DNA of 64,000 nt from the NCBI GenBank assembly GCA_030562195.1, contig CM060200.1, positions 25,025,023 to 25,089,022 of the forward strand, in the 5' to 3' direction. Positions 1 to 10,895 of the stretch are shown here, piece after piece. This stretch comes from Nipponacmea schrenckii. Taxonomy: Eukaryota > Mollusca > Gastropoda > Lottiidae. The position numbers were made by a program, and so were the translations under genes. The notes below the pieces were generated by a model, which made no database searches, was not told where the DNA came from, and worked only from the letters and a program-made list of their open reading frames with translations. Positions within the stretch are counted from its first letter, which is position 1; every line of letters starts with the position of its first letter.

Positions 1-449
1 TGGCAACAGTCCAAGAGTCCAATATTTCGAGTCCATTATTGAGCTCAATAGTGGACTCTTGGCCACTTGCATGTACCATTATGTTGGATAATGGTCCGGA
101 AACTTCAAATGATGACATCACATCTGTATTTTAACTTTTAATTTCTATTCCTTGCAATAACTTATCCTTCCCTATGGGACGTAACTCGTTTTTATACCCC
201 CATAAATTTATTTGGGGCGTATATTTTAATCATCCCGTTCACATTTGTTTGTGCCCACTCTACAGGCTACAATTCTTTGCGGATTTTTTTATTTTTATTT
301 TTTGCGGGTCAGTATCATTATGAAGATGATCCCTATCGATTTTCGTGATGATCCGATAATATTTCATCGAAATATTGCGTCTGACTTAGCGTTTTTCGCC
401 CATTACCCATAGGGTGCAACTCGTGCTCACTGAACAGGCTAGGAGATTC
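1..449. other. no gene seen
   Basis: No open reading frame of note and no recognisable repeat boundary is visible. The stretch is AT-rich and runs into the duplicated block that begins near 450. Confidence 0.5.
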
Positions 450-706
450 TACTTTGTTTCTAGTTTACAGACTTTCTCCTGCATATATCTGACATGTTCA
501 TTTAATTATCTTGGTTATTAATGTAATTAATAAATAATCCAATTAAATGTGATGAGACGGTGGGTGTAAAATTCCGAATTCCTGAAATGTCTGCATTGTT
601 CGAATTGCGTCAGAAAAGACTAAAAAAATTGAATCCCGCCGATGCCACCATAGGTCGTGCACAATTTCAGGATCAAACCATTTGGCGTCAAAAAAACGAA
701 TATTAA

Positions 707-996
707 CCCCGTTTACTCTACAAAATTCATCAGTTCTCGAAACGGTTCTCAGAATGGCATGGATGAATTTTGTGTAATGTAAACGGTCGAGCGATCTCAG
801 AACACCTCGAAGTGGTGGTCTTGGAGCGGTTCTCAGACAGGACTCGATAAATTGCTAGTGTAAACGCGCAGCAAGCCGAAAACTGATTATTGCTTGTGTG
901 TATTTACCGACCTTCACCTTTTCCGCGGAATTTTTTCATTACCAGGAAATCCTGACCGTAAACGAAATGCTTTAGAGTGGCGTAGTGTAAACGGGG
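707..996. repeat. MITE-like element, copy 1
   Basis: The sequence begins CCCCGTTTAC and ends GTAAACGGGG, with internal CGGTTCTCAGA motifs. A longer version lies at the matching place in the downstream block (7824-8230), so it was present before the duplication; this copy is shorter in its right half. No coding capacity is seen. I cannot assign a superfamily, and I see no clear target duplication. Confidence 0.55.
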
Positions 997-1894
997 CAAT
1001 TTGCTAAGCAAAATAATGATGTTATATTTATAATAATCAATATGATTTGATTATTTTTGATTATAATCGCCATATGTCAATGAAAAGTATTTGTGGTCTG
1101 TTTATTACTTCCCTTGATTATGAGCCTTAAAGCCATGACGAGTTGAGAAGATTCAGATTGAAATTTGAATAGCTACCAGAAGTTTGAACTCTTGGTTCTT
1201 AAGTCAAAACCTTCTCTTGACTTGTTTTTAAAAGAAATTGTCTTGGTTGATAAGGGGTTGATTATGGGGTGAGGGGGAAGATTGATAACATACCTCTACT
1301 ACATTTCACACTAGGTTTACACTCGGGTTGATAATGGAGGTTATACTTTGACATCCTGAAAAACAATGATAGACATCCTTATCCCTTCATTATTTTTGAT
1401 TTGTCATTACTGTATTTCTAGTTTTAATCACCAATAACTTATTCGGCCCCTTACATATCCCCCTTTCTGTAATAAGTTCTATTATATGTCTTCTTTTTAT
1501 AAACAAATTCTGTGTCAATTTACATTTGAGACAGACTAATATAAGCTTCAAGCTTGTCTTTGTATCGCACCATTAATTTATGTAATATGTATATTTGTTT
1601 GTACTATATTGTCTGTAATAACTACCTCGTGATATTTAGTCAAAACAACTTATAGACTATTTAGGTCGTCGGATTCAACCCCCAAAAATGTCTACTAGTA
1701 TATTTTGATTTGACCAAATAAAATCGCTTAAAAAATATAAAACGTTATTATTACATATTGACATAAAATATTGTAATCCTTAATTGTAAACAATCAGAAA
1801 GAAAATAAAAATTTATCTTTTCTGACCCTATTCAGACAATGCGGGAATTTGAAATTTTACACTCACCGATGGAAAGAATATAGTATAACTAATA

Positions 1895-2013
1895 TAGTTA
1901 GTAACATCTGCATCTTGAACATGGTCTTAATGAGTTTATTATATTATAATTTATGCACAATCCCATCTGTATCCATTTTACTAAATGTATATAAACACCA
2001 GTCTACAGTACTG
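1895..2013 (+). promoter_or_regulatory. core promoter, upstream copy
   Basis: These 119 bp are identical, without gaps, to 8902-9020, although the flanking parts of the two blocks have diverged. The stretch includes TATATAAA at 1988-1995 in the context GTATATAAACACC. It lies about 140 bp upstream of the first-exon start codon, which fits a TATA box with a 5' UTR of roughly 110 nt. Confidence 0.6.
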
Positions 2014-2136
2014 GGGCGATGTCATAAGTCTAATCACCAAAATAAGCTTAAGGAATAATATTTCATTGTTTTTTTCAAAGATTTGTATTTTTGGTTGACA
2101 TCTTACATCTTCGAAACAATTTGGTGACTGAAAACT

Positions 2137-2152
2137 ATGTCAACTATAAAAG
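2137..2152 (+). CDS. orphan or alternative first coding exon of the 4-TM gene
   Basis: Sixteen nucleotides read ATG TCA ACT ATA AAA G and are followed by a good donor, GTAAGC, leaving the reading frame in phase 1. The equivalent exon of the intact gene (9131-9146) reads ATG TCA ACT ATG AAT G before GTAATT, also phase 1. No matching exon 2 is visible before the hAT element or between it and the second block. This exon could therefore be dead, or it could splice about 7.2 kb downstream to the acceptor at 9354-9355, which has the correct phase. The splice is inferred. Confidence 0.45.
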
Positions 2153-2256
2153 GTAAGCCTTTTGATGAGAAATATATTTTGCAGCTGGTTTGTGATGTCA
2201 CCGTGTAGGTTTGTTATCAAGCAGGTTTGTAATCAAGTGCATTAAATAAAAATGGT

Positions 2257-2525
2257 TCACTGTCAATTAGGCACACTTTTTTTTAAGCACACCTCATTTA
2301 GACACAGTAGCCTATTTTAGGGACACTTCATTTAGGTCAGATAAGCACAGCGTTTTATGCACACTTTCAATTAGGCACACTAAAATTCGACACACAGTCA
2401 TTTAGGCACAGTCATTTCGGCGGGCCTTCAATTAGGCACACCTTCAATTAGGCATATCTTTAATTAGCCACCCCTTTAACAATATCAACATTAACCCACA
2501 CTTTCAATTAGGCATGCATTCACAC
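2257..2525 (+). repeat. degenerate short repeat, CTTCAATTAGGCACAC type
   Basis: About a dozen imperfect copies of a roughly 15-16 bp unit close to CTTCAATTAGGCACAC run through this stretch, with irregular spacing between 2330 and 2400. It lies between the end of the duplicated block and the hAT element. No coding potential. Confidence 0.7.
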
Positions 2526-3273
2526 ATCTCCTTTTTGCTTCAGTCTTAGATTGAACATTTTGTCACCTGGTAAGCACACACACACACAAAGTAAGGTAAG
2601 TCGGAAAAGGCATTACAAGTTGTATATATTCATGACATTTTACTGTGATATTTTTATTGGCTTTTGTTGTAATGCAGTTTGTGACACTTATTAATAAACT
2701 AAATTATTATTATTATTTTTTAATTATCTGGGACAACCTCTTAAAGAATCGATTTGATTTTTATATTACTCAGTGTAATTTGTCTCTTTTTTAAACACAG
2801 ACAAATGTAAAGAACTAGGTCTCAATCAGTGGCGGAGCCAAAGGCTAGTTTTTCGGGCAAGGCATTTAAAAAAAAAAATTTTAACGGCCGAATTTTTTTT
2901 TTTTTTTTGAATTTAAAAATGAAATCATATCTTTGCCCGAATATCCTATATTACTATAACTGTATTTTTTTAAATTGATAGCCAAATTTTATTCTCCTAT
3001 AATAATATTTCATAATTCATATTATTTAAGGATCGAAATCACTGCCCGAATGTCATTGCTATGATTATATTTTACATATTTCAAAAATTGAAATCGCAGC
3101 CCGAAAATAGAGTTTAGAACTTTTTTTTACACAACCAAAAAAAGACAATTCGGGCACATATTTCAATTTTTGAAATAAATATTGTATGACATACAATATT
3201 TGTTAAAAAAAATGGAAATCGGTGCCCGAATTGCCTTAAATTAAGACAATTCGGTAAGGTTTCACCTAAAAAG

Positions 3274-3515
3274 AAAATGTAAAATAAATAAGTTTAATAA
3301 GGTTTCAACTAGCAACACACGAGTTCCCTGGCTTACTTCCCTTGGAAAATAGATCATTTTAATCACTTTGGGTTTTTTTGTGTAAAAAAAAGTTCTAAAC
3401 TATTATTCCACCAATAAAAAAATGTAAAATAAATAAGTTTGATAAGGTTTCAACTAAAAACACACGAGTTCCCTAGCTTACTTCCCTTGGAAAAAAGATC
3501 ATAATTATCATTATA
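3274..3515 (+). repeat. 145 bp tandem duplication inside the hAT 5' region
   Basis: The segment starting AATGTAAAATAAATAAGTTT (about 3276) recurs at 3421, including the later stretch CACACGAGTTCCCT and CTTACTTCCCTTGG. The two units differ at a few positions. The duplication lies upstream of the transposase and between the subterminal motifs and the coding region. Confidence 0.75.
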
Positions 3516-3719
3516 ATCACATAACATTGCGTGTCATCTAGCTGTGATCATTTCAGAGTGAAATTTCGTTAGAATAACACCTGTTCTATCTTCCATCGAT
3601 CATCGATAAACACGCACTAAAAATTGTTCAAAAATATTTTTGTCTTTCGTCAAGAATTGTTTGGCCTGGTTATAACTTGCACTGTTGCAATTTAGCAAAT
3701 TGACACAGAAATCAAAACA

Positions 3720-6326
3720 ATGTCTTCTACACGTAAACGATTGTATCGACAACGGGTTGCATGTGATGCATGCGGCAAGGAACTTGATTCCGATTATACA
3801 GAAAGTCACGTAAAACGCTTACACTTGGGGGATACTATTACTTTTACACCAGTTCAACAAATAACTGATAAATCTCAGCCACAATTAAGTAGTTTTTTTC
3901 GGGAAAACACATACTAGCACATCTTCAGAAAGTAATCAGAATGTGAGTGAAGTAATTAGTAGCGAGCACAGTAAAGTGGAAACACATCTTATTGATGATT
4001 GTGACCCTTCTTCCGGAGGCACAGTCCGTGAATGTTGCGATAAACCAACATGTTCCAACACACCTGATATAAGTGGAACTGAAATTCCGGAAAGTCCACA
4101 AGAATGTTCATCTGTTTTTGAGAAATTAATTGATTTGACATGTAAATATCCATCAGATCCTTGGCTCTTCAAGGATTCCAAAATCACTGATTCATTAGTG
4201 CGAGCAATAATAGAAATAGGTGCTTGTCAACCAGGATTTCATGATGACTTCGATGATTTCCAAATCGACAAAGATGGGAGACGTTTTCATGTGGAATGGT
4301 ATCAGAAGACAATGGAAAACAGAACAAAATCCCATAGACAATGGCTTTGTTACTCTCCAGAAACACATAAAATGTACTGTCTGTCTTGTTGGCTCTTTGC
4401 AGAAAAAAATAAATTTTCATTTGAACGCACATTCGCAGATCCAAATGCTGGATGTTCTAATTTTAAAAAAGGGATTGAGAAAATTCGAAGTCACGAGGAT
4501 TCTGAAATTCACAAAAGTTCTATGAGAGTTTTAATTGTCACAAAGTTTCGATTGCGGAGTGACCAGACAGTCTATCAAAATTTGATGAAAGCCAAAAATG
4601 CCGAAATCGAACGAAATCGACAAGTTATGAAGCGTCTGGTAGATGCGATACTTTTTCTGGGAAAACAGGGTCTTGCATTCAGGGGTTACAGAGAACATGC
4701 AGGATTAAGTCAAGATTGTAACGAGGGCAATTTTCTCGAACTTGTTAAATTCATTTCAAAATATGATCAAATTCTAGCCGACCATCTGATAAATGCTAAA
4801 AGGAATGGAACTTATTTATACAGAATGACATCATTGAATCCATTGCCAATGAAGTTCTTCGGGGAATTCTATTTGAAGTTCGTTATGCTAGATATTATGC
4901 TATTATTCAAGTCGGGAGATATCGATGAGCGGTTCATCATGTTCGACGAATTGGGTGGTGCAAGTGCCGAAGATTTCAAGAACTTATTAGATAAGATGCT
5001 CGAAAAATGTTCTTTAAAATTTTCGGAATGTAGAGGTCAGGCATATGATGGTGCTTCCACTATGTCAGGTGATATTTCTGGGCTCCAACGACGAGTCAAA
5101 ATTGAAGAGCCTACCGCAATTTATGTTCACTGTTGTGCCCACAACTTGAATCTTGTAATAGGTGACTCGGCATCTTCGTCTTGTGTACAAGCTAAACTTT
5201 TCTTTGGCCCTCTAGAAAATATCTACAGTTTTATGACAAGTTCTCTTCCAAGACTGAAACTGTTAGATTCCGAAATTAAGCTACTGGATATAAATTGAAA
5301 AGGCACTGTGACACACGTTGGCATAGCCACAAAGACTCAGTGAAAGCTGTGATAAGCTGCATTCCAGCTCTCGTGAAAGCTCTTGAACAAATTGCTAGTG
5401 GTGTATTACGAAATACAACACCGAAGGCACTTGCTGATGGTAATGGTATTCTGGCAACAATTACTAAGTTTGAATTTATTGTATTATTAGTTGTTTGGGA
5501 TAAGATATTAGCATGCACAAATATACTCTCATGTTATTTACAAGAGTCCGATATTGATATTATGACTGCATCTTCACTTGTTCAGTCCACTCGATTGCAA
5601 TTAGTCGAATTACGATCAGACGACGTTTTCAATGATGTTGAAACTGAAGCAAGAGATATCGCATCAATGTGTGAAGTCGCTCCGGTGTATAAAGAGTCCC
5701 GAAACCGAAAAGTAAAGTTAATGCCAGGTGAACGAGCAAGGGATGACGCCGCTGGTGATGGTCGTACCAGATTTCGAGATACCTATTATGTTATCGTAGA
5801 TACTTTGACATTTCAGATGAATGAACGATTCTCAGATTTTACTGAAATTGCTAATAAATTTTCTGCCTTAGATCCTAAATATTTCTCAGATAAAAACAGT
5901 GAAACGAAATTGATTGAACTTGGAAAGTTTTATAGTAAAGATGTCAATACTGCCGAACTAATAGATGAATATAGACATTTTAAAATAGTTTTAGAAGATA
6001 TATTTACACCCCCTTCATCGGTACTTCTAAAAGTCAAAGATGTTTTACCCTTCATTATACAAATTACTATGGATACTGCATTTCCCAATTTGACGATTTT
6101 GTATAAAATATTTTTGACAATCCCTGTATCCAGTGCTGCCAGTGAGAGAAGCTTTAGTAGATTGAAACTAATAAAAAATTATCTGAGATCAACAACGGCT
6201 GAAGACAGGCTCTCAAATTTATCTTTGATAAATGTAGAAAGGAATTTTGCCAAAGATGTTGATTTCGACAAAGTCATTCAGACGTTTTCAACGATGAAAA
6301 AAAGGAGAAAAGCTATGTATGACTAA
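3720..6326 (+). pseudogene. hAT transposase (ZMYM1/TTF-zinc-finger type), two frameshifts
   Basis: Three collinear reading frames (3720-3917, 3943-5298, 5295-6326) together make about 860 residues, near full length for this family. In order: an N-terminal C-x2-C/H-x4-H finger (CDAC...HVKRLH); a TTF-type zinc finger with WLCYSPETHKMYCLSCW; a DUF4371-like stretch including GLAFRGYREH; YDGASTMSG and HCCAHNLNLVI of the RNase H-like core; CDTRWHSHKD; and the C-terminal hAT dimerisation motif IPVSSAASERSFSRLK. The block around the first catalytic aspartate is compressed compared with relatives; VMLD may be its remnant. The first break sits at a T7 run (3893-3899) and the second near 5290. The product would cut and join the element ends. 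Family assignment is firm; activity is doubtful as assembled. Confidence 0.9.
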
Positions 6327-6636
6327 AGTTGATATCTATGATAATTGAAATTTAAAAAAAAAATCGAAATGATAAAATCCATACAAACATAACATATCCA
6401 TTAGCCGAAAATCTCATTCAAAATCGGGTGTAAACAGTACATCCCGTAAATTAAACTGAATACTTATGGATCTCCTAAGGGGGTAGTATCATGTGTTCTA
6501 GAAAGAGTGAAAATACTCTGCCAATAACAATAGTGTTTCTCTCGAAGAAAACTCTCATAACTAAGTTCGAAATTCGGGCAACCTCAGAAATCTCGCCCCC
6601 CTGGGACGTAAACCTGGCTCCGCCACTGGTCTCAAT

Positions 6637-7544
6637 TTAAGATATAATAATAAACAATTCACTTTTCATGTGTTGAAGTATATCAGTTATAAATGAGAAA
6701 GTATAACGCCACCAATAGTATTATCGGGATTATAGAAGATTAAGCCTCCCCTTATATAATACAAGTGGTGGTTGATGGATCTACAATAATAATAGTGATC
6801 TTGAATAAGTCATCTTTACTCCGGTAAAGATCCATTACCTGATGTTTTGCTTAAGACCAGGATCTCTCTTTCTTATTTCCTCGTTAGTAAAAGGCTAATT
6901 AATTAGTCATTTCAGGAGACTCTTCTATATATATAAAAGATGTTGGGAGAATATGTTGATAATTTATATAATCAAGCCTCATAAAAATGTGCTTTATAGG
7001 GGCAAATTCGTTTGACCAATCCTACCTTAGTCCTAGAAAAGGGAAAAGTTTAGCTGAAAAATTTAGCTTCAAATCCAAGTGTATGCAGAATTATACTTTT
7101 ACGTAATTCGGGACTTTGGAGTATGACACCACAAAGTAATAAAGGGAAACGAAGAGAGTGAAAAACAAACAAGTGAATCTGAACAAAGTGAATATTTCCA
7201 ATATATACCCTTATTTAAACGAGCATCACACAAATGAATATTCTCGACTTAAAGGCGAAGAGAACTACAATAGAAAAGCTGCAATATATAAGAAATGGGC
7301 ACAGAAAAAAACCCAAAAAAAAACAAAAAAAAACGAATTTACAAAATATTAATTACTCACTCTTGTGCCATCGAACAATCGTTTTGAGTACGTTTGACTT
7401 CAGTTTTGTCAATTTGTGTTTTTACAATGATGATACCATCTCTGGTCCAATACACGTTTTGTCGCATTTTTATTTCCGGTACAAGCGCCTTATTTTGAAG
7501 GCCATTTCGGAGCGTACTTTAGTCAGGTCTTCGTTCAGTCAACT
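6637..7544. other. no gene seen; dispersed-repeat fragments
   Basis: No convincing coding region; the short frames here are A-rich and lysine-heavy. The stretch 6851-6900 (TTAAGACCAGGATCTCTCTT onward) recurs near 16781-16830. The segment around 6805-6825 (TCTTGAATAAGTCATCTTTACTC) resembles 63840-63860 in the SINE-like element at the right edge, so 6700-6900 probably holds an old SINE-like fragment. Confidence 0.45.
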
Positions 7545-7823
7545 CGCTACCCTGAGATTCTACTTTGATTTCTAGTTCACTGACTTCCTTCATTTAATTC
7601 TCTATGCGATTAATGATGTATACCTAATATAATGATCACCAATAAAAATAAATAATGCAATTAAATGTGTAGAGACGGTGAGTGTAAAATTCTAAATTTC
7701 TGAATTGTCGGCATTGTTCGAATTTGGTCAGAAAAGACTTAAAAAATTGATTACCGCCGATGCCACCATGTCGTGCACAATTTCAGGATCAAACCATTTA
7801 ACGTCAAAAGATGAATCTTAACC

Positions 7824-8230
7824 TCGTTTACACTACAAAATTTATCAGTTCTCGTCACAATTCTCAGAATGGATGAATTTTGTGTAATGTAAAAGGTCGA
7901 GCGATCTCAGAGCGCTTCCAATTCTGGTCCAATCTCGGAACGGTTCTCAGACAGGACTCGATAAATTGTTTGACCTCCCGCATCAAGCCGAGAACTAATT
8001 ATTGCGCGATTATTGCGCGTGTGTATTTACCGACCTTCACCATTTCCGTGGAATTTGTTATTATTATTAGAATGCGTCTGAGAGCAGTCAACTATTCACA
8101 TTATTATTTTGGAACTGTTCTCGGCACACTCGTTTTATTGTTGATGTAAAACGGTTAAATTTGTTAGTTTATCGCGGCCTGTTCCGGGCCGAAAACGGAC
8201 CACTTTAGAGCGGCCTAGTGTAAACGGGGC
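7824..8230. repeat. MITE-like element, copy 2
   Basis: Equivalent to 707-996, here about 407 bp, with a left end CTCGTTTACACTAC and a right end TAGTGTAAACGGGG. It contains the right-half sequence that copy 1 lacks, including GAATGCGTCTGAGAGCAGTC. That same right half recurs inverted at 10640-10790. Confidence 0.55.
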
Positions 8231-8901
8231 TATAAGTAAAGCGATTTTTCTTGGTCAAATCAAAATATCTCGTTGTTTTACGTTAGGCAGTTCTATTTTT
8301 TTGTGAGATAATTTATAAATAATGATGTCTTTTGATTGATATTATGAGTATAATCGCTATATGTCAATGAAAACTATTTGAGGTTTGTGGATCAATGTAT
8401 CTTCCCATCACCTCCCTTGATTATGAGCCTTACAACCATGATGAGTTGAGGAGATTCAGATTCAAATTTGAATAGCTACCAGAAGTTTGAACTCTTGGTT
8501 CTTGCAGTTTCTTATACCAAGGCAACAATTTATCCTTACTTGTTTTCTTAAAAGACAGAACATGTCTTGGTTGATAAGGGGTTGATAATGGGGGCTGCGG
8601 GAGAAGATTTGGAACATACCTTTAGTACCTCGTGGCATTTAGTCAAAACAAACAGACTGTTTAGGTCGTCGGATTCAATCCCCTAAAAATGTCTACTAGT
8701 ATATTTTGATTTGAGAAAAGAAAATCGCTTAAAAAATATAAAACGTTATTATTACATAAATATTGACGTAAAATTTTTTGATCCTTCAATTGTAAACAAT
8801 CGGCGAGAAAATAAAAATCTGTAAACCTTTCTGACCCTATTAGACAATGCGGGAATTCGGAATTTTACACTCACCGGTGTAGAGAATATAAAGTGACTTT
8901 G

Positions 8902-9020
8902 TAGTTAGTAACATCTGCATCTTGAACATGGTCTTAATGAGTTTATTATATTATAATTTATGCACAATCCCATCTGTATCCATTTTACTAAATGTATATA
9001 AACACCAGTCTACAGTACTG
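8902..9020 (+). promoter_or_regulatory. core promoter of the 4-TM gene
   Basis: TATATAAA lies at 8995-9002, about 130 bp before the start codon at 9131. The whole 119 bp is identical to 1895-2013. A transcription start about 30 bp downstream of the TATA box (near 9027-9032) is inferred from the usual spacing and was not observed. Confidence 0.6.
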
Positions 9021-9130
9021 TGGAGATGTCATTAGTCTAAAAACCAAAATAAGCTTGAAAAATATAATATTTCATTGTCTTTTCAAAGATTTTATTTTTA
9101 AATCTTCAAAACAAATTGGTGACTGAAAAC

Positions 9131-10468
9131 ATGTCAACTATGAATGGTAATTCTTTTGATAAGAAATATATTTTGCAGCTGGTTTGTGATGTGACCGAGT
9201 AGGTTTGTTATCAAGCAGGTGTACGATGTCCAAGTTTTGGTTTGTAATCAAGTGATTAAGAAAAATGGGCGACTGACGAGCAAATGAAAGCAGTGTCTGT
9301 ACACTCTATATTAATACAATGTTTGTCAACATTATTTTAATTCTAATTATTACAGGAAAGAAATGCTTCAATATTCTACAATGGGTATGTGCTGTCACAA
9401 TGTTTTTGATGATGTCTGTGAAACTTTTCAATCTTGATAACTTTTACAACGATCGAGTAAGTAATTACTTTGTTGAACTATGTTCTCTAATGCCTATATT
9501 ATGGAATCAAAGTAAAGTAAAACAATTTTTAAAATGAAATTGTATTACTTTTCTTTTTAAAGGATACAAATTTTGTTTTTACTGGAAAGTTGTTTTTTTT
9601 TTTTTGTCTTTTTTTAGAGGAAAAATATATTTCCGTTCACGAAACCCTTTGTTTTTATATATTAATACACTTAAATTTAAATAATCATTCTTGTTACGTA
9701 TGAGAAGAAAAATATTAATTTATTTTGTTTCAATGCAAAAAAGAAAAAGCACTTTTATTTCATAAATTGAGGTAACCTTACATCCACAATTAATAAAATA
9801 GTTTCATTTTGTCGAACAATGATCTACGAAATTCATTTTGATGAAATTTGTTTTGTAAACGAATTGGGTAGGAGCGGTAGAGATTTGAAATCAGTCCTAC
9901 GCTCGCAAAGTTTTTTAACATTTGAAAATTTTCGGAAAATCAAAGTGCTTAAATGAACGAAAGTTTTACTTTCTGAACGGTTTACCTCAATCTTCTACAG
10001 TGTTCTTTGTCATTTTGAATGAAAATTTACAACAGAAATTATTTGAAGAAATATATTATTAAGTCTCTGTTTTTCAGAGCACCTCATTACCGAATTTTGA
10101 AGAGAAATTCTGCTTCTAATCATTTATCTCTCATTTATTTGACGATCTCAGCCTTACTCCAATTGAGTAGCTAATGATTTGTTTTCTTTTAGATGGAGTG
10201 TTATGTTAAAAGCGGTGGCGATAAAGATGTTTTTGTTACTATTCTGAGAATTACTACCATTGGTGATTTTATTTGGGGACTGTTATTTGGCCTAAGTTCA
10301 CGCTTTTGGAGATTTAAAATGTTTATTTCTGTTTTTTTGACGTTTGCCACTTTATATGGTTTATACGATAGCTATCATCATGAATGTATTTCTATGTATA
10401 AGGTGGGATTGAGTCTTGTGACTGTATTAAGCCTTGAGATATTAGCCATAATAAAATTCAAAATGTAA
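9131..10468 (+). CDS. small four-transmembrane protein, three exons
   Basis: Exons are 9131-9146, 9356-9456 and 10193-10468; introns have GT-AG borders (GTAATT...TTACAG and GTAAGT...TTTTAG) and phases 1 and 0, giving one open frame of 130 residues. The protein starts MSTMNGKKCFNILQWVCAVT. It has four hydrophobic stretches, roughly residues 10-28, 51-72, 80-100 and 106-126, short polar loops and a basic end (IIKFKM). There is no cleavable signal beyond the first segment. The layout (TM1 ending in VKLF, then ILRITTIGDFIWGLLFGL) loosely recalls DoxX/TMEM35-type four-helix proteins, but this is a guess from layout; I do not recognise the gene. A TATA box lies upstream and AATAAA follows the stop codon. 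Exon joining rests on splice-site and phase agreement. Confidence 0.7.
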
Positions 10469-10525
10469 TATTATAACACAGTTATTATGATTTACTCAAC
10501 GCCGAAATCATTCGTTAATATGCCC

Positions 10526-10531
10526 AATAAA
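10526..10531 (+). promoter_or_regulatory. polyadenylation signal
   Basis: AATAAA lies 58 bp after the stop codon of the 4-TM gene, in AT-rich sequence. Cleavage would be expected 10-30 bp further on. Confidence 0.55.
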
Positions 10532-10639
10532 AAGGTATCAATTTTATGAATGGGCAATACTTACAAGTCAGAATACATTTGGATTTATCTCCCTTATATA
10601 GATAAATGACCTATATAGCCAAATTCACACCAGTCCCTC

Positions 10640-10790
10640 CCTATAAAGCGTTCCGTTCTCGGTCCGGACCAGACCACGATAAAATCACAAATTTACCCCG
10701 TTTACACCAACAATATAACAAGCTAACCGATAACGGTTCCCGAATAAAATGCGCAGGATTGACTGCTCACAGACGCGTTCTAATAGAACT
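10640..10790 (-). repeat. MITE-like element, inverted partial copy 3
   Basis: The reverse complement of this stretch aligns to about 8065-8215 of copy 2 (ATTAGAACGCGTCTGTGAGCAGTC against ATTAGAATGCGTCTGAGAGCAGTC; GGTGTAAACGGGGT; TCCGGACCGAGAACGG). Its borders are unclear, and it runs into the LINE fragment that follows. Confidence 0.5.
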
Positions 10791-10895
10791 CTTCGTGAAA
10801 AAGGTAAATTTGGACGTGCATGTAATCCGGATGAAAACAAAATGATGATCGAATTGCGCGGGAAAAGTTGAACGCGCTCTATATGTAATTTATAA

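Larger units (their letters stand above)
450..2270 (+). repeat. upstream copy of a duplicated promoter/first-exon block
   Basis: This 1.8 kb block aligns collinearly with about 7545-9270. Matching landmarks are the GAGACGGTG stretch (547 and 7672), the element with GTAAACGGGG ends, the AGGTCGTCGGATTCAA stretch (1663 and 8664), a TATA box and a 16 nt first coding exon. Similarity ends just after TTTGTAATCAAGTG. Overall identity looks moderate, with several small indels, but one 119 bp part is identical. The duplication therefore carries a promoter and exon 1 but not exons 2 and 3 of the downstream gene. The hAT element at 2827-6628 inserted between the two copies. Confidence 0.85.
2827..6628 (+). 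mobile_element. hAT DNA transposon, structurally complete ends
   Basis: The 3802 bp element begins CAGTGGCGGAGCCA (2827-2840) and ends with its exact reverse complement TGGCTCCGCCACTG (6615-6628). It is flanked on both sides by the 8 bp direct repeat GTCTCAAT (2819-2826 and 6629-6636), the target duplication size of the hAT superfamily. It carries one transposase region in the + orientation, broken by two frameshifts. The 5' subterminal region holds at least six copies of GCCCGAA/TTCGGGC, probably transposase-binding sites. The intact ends and target duplication suggest a fairly recent insertion. Confidence 0.95.
7545..9270 (+). repeat. downstream copy of the promoter/first-exon block
   Basis: Collinear partner of about 450-2270. 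This copy leads directly into exons 2 and 3 of the 4-TM gene, so it is taken as the parental arrangement. Part of intron 1 after the first exon (AGAAATATATTTTGCAGCTG and GTAGGTTTGTTATCAAGCAG) is also shared, showing that the duplication breakpoint lies inside intron 1. Confidence 0.85.

Noticed and set aside
1849..2058. 69-codon + strand frame
   Set aside because: It overlaps the duplicated core promoter and TATA box; the equivalent frame is not kept in the second block, so it is not a gene.
10606..10845. 79-codon + strand frame before the LINE fragment
   Set aside because: It lies over the inverted MITE-like copy and is not kept in the other copies.
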